64,000 bases of DNA from Clostridia bacterium (GTDB lineage: Bacteria; Bacillota; Clostridia; Christensenellales; Borkfalkiaceae): positions 1 through 64,000 of the forward strand of contig JAGHJP010000055.1 of assembly GCA_017886575.1 (NCBI GenBank), in the 5' to 3' direction. A program made the translations under genes and the position numbers. Numbering within the stretch: the stretch's first letter is position 1; the number at the start of each line of letters is the position of its first letter. Shown here one piece after another: positions 58,763 through 64,000 of this stretch. The notes under the pieces are model-generated. The model ran no database searches and had not been told where the DNA came from. It worked only from the letters and a program-made list of their open reading frames with translations.

Positions 58763-59923
58763 TTAAAAATCCATTTTTTCGACCGTTTTCAACGCCTCTT
58801 CGATGAGCTCGTAGACGTCGAGTTTTGCCTCCTCCGCCTCGATATAGTCCAATTTGGGACGGATGGCGGGGTGGCGGGGCAAAAACACCGTGCAGCAGTC
58901 CTCGAAGGGCAGGATGGATACGTCATAGGCGTCCATCGCGCGGGAACGCTCGATGATCTCGTTTTTATCGAACCCCACGAGCGGGCGCAGAACGGGCAGT
59001 TTTTTGACGACCGAATTGGAAGAGGTCATGCCCTCGATGGTCTGCGAGGCGACCTGCCCGAGACTCTCGCCCGTGATGAGGCACTGGATGCCGTGCCGCG
59101 ACGCGACGATTTCGGCAATGCGGAACATGAAGCGGCGCAGCAGCGTGACCATCAGTTCCTCGGCGCATTTGCGGTGTATCTCCTCCTGGATGTGCGTGAC
59201 GGACACGCAATAGAGCCGCGTGCCGCAGGTGTAGGGCGACAAAATTTTGGCGAGTTCCTCCACCTTCTCCTTGGCCTGCATATTGGTATACGGATAGGAA
59301 TGAAAGTGCAGGCAATGGACGTGCATGCCGCGCTTCGCCATCATATAGCCCGCCACGGGCGAATCGATGCCGCCCGAGAGCATCAAGAGCCCCTTGCCCG
59401 CCGAACCGACGGGCATACCGCCCGCGCCGTCGAAAAATTCCGAAAAGACGAGCGTCGTGCCGTCCTCGCGCAGATCGAGATAGACGTAAAAGTCGGGATC
59501 GTGCACGTCCACCGTCAGATTTTTCCGTGCGGAGAGCAGCCTGCCGCCGATCTCGCGGGAAACTTCCATGGAATTGAGCGGAAAAGTCTTGTCGGCGCGG
59601 TGCGTTTCCACCTTGAAGGACCCGTTTTCGCGGCAGACGGAGAGCGCGGCGCGGAAAATTTCGTCCATGTCGCTTCTGACGCGCCTGCCCACGCTCATCG
59701 TGTGGATGCCGAATACCTTTTTCAGGCGAGCAAGCAATTCTTCGATGTCCTCTTCGGCAAAATCTTCGAGGTAATACCGCCCCGCCGCCGTCGTCAGTTT
59801 GTGCGGAATTCCTTTGAGCGCAGCCTCTATGTTGTTTCTGAATATCCGTTCGAAATAGCCGCGGTTCTTCTTTTTGAGATAGATCTCGGCATAACGGATG
59901 ATGATGACCGATCGGTTTTCCAT
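58763..59923 (-). CDS. thiI: tRNA 4-thiouridine synthase ThiI
   Basis: A 386-residue ThiI of the short type, without the C-terminal rhodanese domain. An N-terminal ferredoxin-like/THUMP region precedes the PP-loop motif LMLSGGIDSPVAGYMMAKRG, which adenylates U8 of tRNA; the segment HCLHFHSYPYTN and TGESLGQVASQT are family-typical. Sulfur is delivered by a cysteine desulfurase, encoded directly upstream with overlapping TAATG, an arrangement known from B. subtilis (nifZ-thiI). Confidence 0.95.
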   Translation of the reverse strand: MENRSVIIIRYAEIYLKKKNRGYFERIFRNNIEAALKGIPHKLTTAAGRYYLEDFAEEDIEELLARLKKVFGIHTMSVGRRVRSDMDEIFRAALSVCRENGSFKVETHRADKTFPLNSMEVSREIGGRLLSARKNLTVDVHDPDFYVYLDLREDGTTLVFSEFFDGAGGMPVGSAGKGLLMLSGGIDSPVAGYMMAKRGMHVHCLHFHSYPYTNMQAKEKVEELAKILSPYTCGTRLYCVSVTHIQEEIHRKCAEELMVTLLRRFMFRIAEIVASRHGIQCLITGESLGQVASQTIEGMTSSNSVVKKLPVLRPLVGFDKNEIIERSRAMDAYDVSILPFEDCCTVFLPRHPAIRPKLDYIEAEEAKLDVYELIEEALKTVEKMDF

Positions 59924-61059
59924 TAAATATTCATCCTTTTTTTGAGTTCGGCAGCGCAGCCGTTCAGAATGTCCGTCGCCGCCGTTATCTCCTCTTGCGT
60001 CGTTTCAGGCGAAAAGCTCAGCCGCAGCACACCGTCCGCCTCCGTCTCGCTCCTGCCGCACGCGAGAATGACGCGGGAATACCGCTTTTTGGCATTGGAA
60101 GAACAGGCGGAACCCGTGCCGACGACAAGACCGCGATCGTCCAGCAGGTGCAGCAGCGTTTCGCCGCGCAGCCCCGCCGCCGATACGGTGAGAATGTACG
60201 GCGAACCGTCCGCGGGCGAAATGCGGGTGAAAACAGCTTTGTCCAGCCCGCTCCAAAGCGTTTCGCGATAGCCGAGCACGCGCGAAAGATCTTCCGTCAA
60301 CGCCGAGAATTTATTCTCCGCCGCAAAGCGGAACTGCATGATGCCGAAGGTGTTTTCCGTGCCGCTTCGCTTGCCGTCTTCCTGCCCGCCGCCGTAGATG
60401 TACGGGCGCAGGGCGGCGTAAATTTTTTTGCGCACGAACAGCCCGCCGACCCCTTTCAGCCCGCCGATCTTATGGGCGGACACCGAATACAGATCGACCG
60501 ACGCACCCATTTTATAGGGAATTTTGCCGAACGCCTGCACGCCGTCGCTGTGAAATATAACGCGCGGGTTCTTCTTTTTGACCGCCGCCGCGAGGGCGTT
60601 GACGTCGTTGACCGCGCCCGTTTCGTTGTTGACGTGGATGACGGAGACGAGGCTGGTCTTTTCGTCCACCAGGGACAAGAGCGCCTCTTCGTTCACGCCG
60701 CCGTCCCCGTTCAACGGCGCGACGCGCAGTTCGACGCCGCGGCATTTCAGCTCGTTTGCCGCCGCAAAGACCGCCGCGTGCTCGCCGCCCGTGATGACGA
60801 GATTGCCCCGCTTTGCAAAGGAGAAAAGCGCCTGGTTGTCCGCCTCGCTGCCGCAGGCGGTAAAGACGAGGGATACCTCGGCGGGAGAAGCGACGCGGGA
60901 AACGAGAAATTCGCGCGCCTCTTTGAGATCGCCGTGCACCCCCAGCCCTTCGCGGTAGAGCGCGGAAGGATTGAACCAGCGTTCCTCTATCCAGCGCATA
61001 GCGCGCCTGACCGCCCGTCCGTCCGGACGGGTGGTCGCCGCATTATCAAAATATATCAT
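59923..61059 (-). CDS. Cysteine desulfurase (NifS/IscS family)
   Basis: A 378-residue PLP enzyme taking sulfur from cysteine. The N-terminus MIYFDNAATTRPD, HVNNETGAVNDV, the PLP lysine in SVSAHKIGGLKGVGG and the persulfide Cys in GTGSACSSNAKKR are all visible; the extended catalytic loop is group I-like. Its overlap with thiI indicates a role as the sulfur donor for s4U in tRNA, as for NifZ. It starts 11 bp after the carB-dapF stop. Confidence 0.93.
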   Translation of the reverse strand: MIYFDNAATTRPDGRAVRRAMRWIEERWFNPSALYREGLGVHGDLKEAREFLVSRVASPAEVSLVFTACGSEADNQALFSFAKRGNLVITGGEHAAVFAAANELKCRGVELRVAPLNGDGGVNEEALLSLVDEKTSLVSVIHVNNETGAVNDVNALAAAVKKKNPRVIFHSDGVQAFGKIPYKMGASVDLYSVSAHKIGGLKGVGGLFVRKKIYAALRPYIYGGGQEDGKRSGTENTFGIMQFRFAAENKFSALTEDLSRVLGYRETLWSGLDKAVFTRISPADGSPYILTVSAAGLRGETLLHLLDDRGLVVGTGSACSSNAKKRYSRVILACGRSETEADGVLRLSFSPETTQEEITAATDILNGCAAELKKRMNI

Positions 61060-61070
61060 ACGAAAAAAAC

Positions 61071-64000
61071 TTAAAATTCGATCTTGCCTTCAAAGGTCGT
61101 CTTGACGGGACCCATGAGTTCGACGGTGTTGTCCGATTTATAGTTGACGGTGAGATCGCCGCCGCGCAGTTTGACAGTGATATTGGTATCGCGCTGACAG
61201 TATCCGTTCAGCACGCATGCCACCACTGCCGCCGCCGCGCCCGTGCCGCAAGCCCACGTTTCGCCGTTGCCCCGCTCCCAGACGCGCATTTTGATGGTGA
61301 CCGGGTTGACCACGCGGATGAACTCGGTGTTGATGCGGTTGGGGAAGTACTCGCTGTGCTCGAAGAGCGGCCCGACCGTTTCGACGTCCACGTCATCCAC
61401 CTTGTCGCAGAACACCACGCAGTGCGGGTTGCCGATGTTGACGAGGGTAGCGGCGTACTTCTGCCCGCCGATCTCGATCTCCTTGCCGACGACGCGCTCC
61501 GCATCCTCCCAGACGCAGGGAATTTCCGCGCCCTTCAGGCGCACCTCGCCGAGGTTGACGCTTGCCGAACGCACCTTGCCGTTGAAGGAATAGAGTTTGA
61601 CTTCGTTCACCCCGTGTTCGGTTTCGATGCGCACCACGTCCTTGTCCTTGACGATCCCCTTTTCCAGGAGATATTTGCCGACGCAGCGGACGGAGTTGCC
61701 GCCGACGCCGCCCGCCGAACCGTCGCGGTTGTAGATGCTCATTTTCGCGTCCGCGACGTCCGATTTTTCGATGAGCACGATGCCGTCCCCGCCGATGCCG
61801 TAGTGGCGGCTGACAAAGTTAATGGCGAGCGATTCGGGACAGGTGATCTTGCCGTCGAAGTTGTTGAAATAGATATAGTCGTTGCCGCAGGCCTGCATCT
61901 TGGTGAATTCGAGCTGCATCTTTTCCTTGCGCAGGTGGTTGATGTCCACGAGCTCGGTGTTGTTTTCGGTGAACTTGCTGGCGATGATGTCGCCGAGGGC
62001 ATTCGCCGTGTCGAGCGAAGTCAAAACCGTGATGCCGAGCAGAATGGCGTGGTGGTGCAGACGGATATAGTCGTTGATGGACTCCATGTCCGTCTTGCCT
62101 GTATAGATGATGTAGTCGATCTTGTCCTCGTCCATCAGCTTGATGACCGTGTCGGTGGCGGACAACCTGTCCACGACCGAGACCTGGATGCCGAGTTTGG
62201 AGATGACCGCCGCGGTGCCCTTGGTGGCATAGATGTTGCAGCCGAGGTCGGCAAACTTCTTGGCGACGGATACGATTTCGAATTTATCCTGATCGTTGAC
62301 CGTGATGTAGACGCCGACGGGCTTCTTCTTGGTCGGGTGGCACATCTTGAACCCCGCGGAGACCAGCCCCTTGAAGAGCGCCTCCTCCATGGTCTTGCCG
62401 ATCCCCAAGACTTCGCCCGTGGACTTCATCTGCGGGCCGAGTTGGGAATTGACGTCGTTGAGCTTTTCAAAACTGAACACGGGCACTTTGACCGCCACAT
62501 AGGGAGAATCGGGATAGAGCCCCGTGCCGTAGCCGAGCTTTTTGAGCTTGGCGCCCACGATGATCTTGGTGGCAAGTTCGACCATGGGGACCCCCGTCAC
62601 CTTGGAGATATACGGCACCGTGCGGGATGCGCGGGGGTTGACCTCGATGACGTACAGGCGGTTGCGGTAAATGAGATACTGAATGTTGATGAGCCCCTTG
62701 GTCTTCAATTCCAGCGCAAGCTGCGTGGAAACGTCGATGATCTGTTTGAGCATGGAATCGTCGAGGTTATAGGGAGGATAGACGGCGATGGAGTCGCCCG
62801 AATGCACGCCCGTGCGCTCGATATGCTGCATGATGCCGGGGATGAGCACGTCCGTACCGTCGCTGATGGCGTCCACTTCCAGCTCGCTGCCCATGAGATA
62901 TTTGTCGCACAGGACGGGGTTTTCGATTCCCTGCGAGAGGATGACGTCCATGTAGCGGTTGACGTCATCGGGCGTGAAGGCGATGGTCATGTTCTGCCCG
63001 CCGATGACGTAGGAAGGACGCAGGAGAATGGGATATTCGAGTTCGTCCGCCGCGCGGAACGCCTCTTCCTTGGTCATGACCGTGATGCCCTTCGGGCGCG
63101 GGATGCCGTACTTTTCCAGCAGAACTTCGAAGCGTTCCCTGTCCTCGGCGATGTCCACGCTGTCCGCGGGCGTCCCGAGAATGCGGATGCCGTGGCTCTG
63201 GAAGTAGGCGCAGAGGTTGATGGCGGTCTGTCCGCCGAAAGTGATGATGACGCCGTACGGCTTTTCCACGTCGATGACGTGCTGCACGTCCTCCGCCGTC
63301 AGCGGCTCGAAGTACAGCCTGTCCGCCGTGTCGAAGTCGGTGGAGACCGTTTCGGGGTTGTTGTTGATGATGACGACCTCATACCCGAGCTCTTTCAGCG
63401 TCCAGACGCAGTGCACGGAGGAATAGTCGAACTCGATGCCCTGCCCGATGCGGATGGGGCCCGAACCGATGACGACGATCCGCTTTTTGCGGCTCTTGTC
63501 CACGAAGGGCTTCGCCTCGTCGTCCTCGTCGTAGGTCGAATAGAAATAGGGCGTCTGGGCGGAAAATTCCGCCGCACAGGTGTCGACCATTTTGAACACC
63601 GCCTTCTTGCGGTACGGGATCTTCTGTCCCGAGAGCTTCTCGATGTCCTTGTCGAGGTAACTGTAATGCTTGCCCTCTTCATAGAGTTTTCTCGAAAGCA
63701 CGCCCTTTTGGATGTCCTTGACGGGATACTCTTCGCCGTCGATGACCACGGAGAGACCGGGGGCGTCCATCTCCTCTTCGGTCAGGTTTTCGGCGTACTC
63801 GCGGACCGTTTTGAGTTTGTATTCGTAGCGGGCGAGGTTGCGCAGTTTGGAGAGGAACCAGCGGTCGATCTTGGTGATGTCGAAAATCTCGTCGAGCGAC
63901 ACGCCGCGCTTGATGGCTTCATAGACGACAAACAGGCGTTCGTCCGTCTTTTCGTGCAGTTTTTGCACGATCTCCTCGGTGGACAGCGGCATAAATTTCT
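61071..64000 (-). CDS. carB: Carbamoyl-phosphate synthase large subunit fused to diaminopimelate epimerase-like domain (5' partial)
   Basis: The frame is open through the right edge. The CarB part enters in the oligomerisation domain (KLHEKTDERLFVVYEAIKRG, ITKIDRWFLSKL), then shows the second ATP-grasp half (IGSGPIRIGQGIEFDYS, EVNPRASRTVPYISKVTG) and the allosteric MGS-like domain. Without a stop codon it continues into a 282-residue DapF starting at the ATG at 61919. DapF has MQACGNDYIYF, GIGGDGIVLI, Asn64 and the second catalytic Cys224 (TWACGTGA), but the first catalytic Cys73 is Gly (SAGGVGGNSVRC). An AAGGA lies just before the internal ATG, so separate DapF could also be made. The gene is followed by a cysteine desulfurase gene and thiI. 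Confidence 0.93.
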   Translation of the reverse strand, partial: KFMPLSTEEIVQKLHEKTDERLFVVYEAIKRGVSLDEIFDITKIDRWFLSKLRNLARYEYKLKTVREYAENLTEEEMDAPGLSVVIDGEEYPVKDIQKGVLSRKLYEEGKHYSYLDKDIEKLSGQKIPYRKKAVFKMVDTCAAEFSAQTPYFYSTYDEDDEAKPFVDKSRKKRIVVIGSGPIRIGQGIEFDYSSVHCVWTLKELGYEVVIINNNPETVSTDFDTADRLYFEPLTAEDVQHVIDVEKPYGVIITFGGQTAINLCAYFQSHGIRILGTPADSVDIAEDRERFEVLLEKYGIPRPKGITVMTKEEAFRAADELEYPILLRPSYVIGGQNMTIAFTPDDVNRYMDVILSQGIENPVLCDKYLMGSELEVDAISDGTDVLIPGIMQHIERTGVHSGDSIAVYPPYNLDDSMLKQIIDVSTQLALELKTKGLINIQYLIYRNRLYVIEVNPRASRTVPYISKVTGVPMVELATKIIVGAKLKKLGYGTGLYPDSPYVAVKVPVFSFEKLNDVNSQLGPQMKSTGEVLGIGKTMEEALFKGLVSAGFKMCHPTKKKPVGVYITVNDQDKFEIVSVAKKFADLGCNIYATKGTAAVISKLGIQVSVVDRLSATDTVIKLMDEDKIDYIIYTGKTDMESINDYIRLHHHAILLGITVLTSLDTANALGDIIASKFTENNTELVDINHLRKEKMQLEFTKMQACGNDYIYFNNFDGKITCPESLAINFVSRHYGIGGDGIVLIEKSDVADAKMSIYNRDGSAGGVGGNSVRCVGKYLLEKGIVKDKDVVRIETEHGVNEVKLYSFNGKVRSASVNLGEVRLKGAEIPCVWEDAERVVGKEIEIGGQKYAATLVNIGNPHCVVFCDKVDDVDVETVGPLFEHSEYFPNRINTEFIRVVNPVTIKMRVWERGNGETWACGTGAAAAVVACVLNGYCQRDTNITVKLRGGDLTVNYKSDNTVELMGPVKTTFEGKIEF

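Overview
The window looks like a chromosomal segment of an endospore-forming member of the Bacillota, class Clostridia, with moderately GC-rich coding sequence and AT-rich spacers. The lineage call rests on the complete spoIIIA operon, the IspH-ribosomal protein S1 fusion, a PPi-type phosphofructokinase, thiI next to a cysteine desulfurase, and mutS-mutL-miaA. An uncultured gut lineage such as Christensenellales is plausible but cannot be proven from the sequence. Almost every gene is on the minus strand; the plus-strand exceptions are a tRNA-Trp-like gene, an AraC regulator and a penicillin-binding protein.

Layout. 1-4.4 kb: spoIIIAA to spoIIIAH, the mother-cell half of the engulfment channel, behind a possible sigma-E promoter; spoIIIAH is cut by the left edge. 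4.5-14.5 kb: htpG, ispH-rpsA, plsC, a chorismate mutase-CMP kinase fusion, a BaiN-like flavoprotein, pfp and a VTT-domain membrane protein. 14.5-18 kb: rnhA, proC, a tRNA-Trp-like gene with a damaged T-arm, and three poorly known genes. 18-31.4 kb is accessory: a MarR-alcohol dehydrogenase-aldehyde dehydrogenase operon, a MalY/PatB lyase with a DUF1893 protein, ferredoxin-type aldo/keto reductases (one a broken chimera), an ECF S component, DUF3737, a second alcohol dehydrogenase, a sugar acetyltransferase, Nudix, Ogt and Fic. 31.6-35.5 kb: tRNA-Leu and polA-coaE-lytic transglycosylase.

35.7-46 kb is a full hexuronate or glucuronide utilisation operon: uxuA, an SDR mannonate oxidoreductase, uxaC, kdgA, kdgK, a GPH-type symporter and a GH2 glycosidase, with a divergent AraC regulator. 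Together these would import and hydrolyse a glucuronide and convert glucuronate via fructuronate, mannonate, KDG and KDPG to pyruvate and glyceraldehyde 3-phosphate. 46.6-55.3 kb: miaB-mutS-mutL-miaA-ynbB-GNAT. 55.4-64 kb: a bifunctional PBP with an odd tail, thiI, a cysteine desulfurase and a carB-dapF fusion whose DapF part has lost catalytic Cys73.

The most unusual observations are the CarB-DapF fusion with the Cys73-to-Gly change, the AroH-CMP kinase fusion, the T-arm-defective tRNA-Trp with intact promoter and terminator, and a palindrome (half-site GTAYTATGTC) present six times in coding and non-coding DNA. Many promoters share a -35 close to TTGCTT or TTGACA and a TATAAT -10 at 16-18 bp spacing. 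I found no CRISPR array, insertion sequence, rRNA or recognisable defence system.
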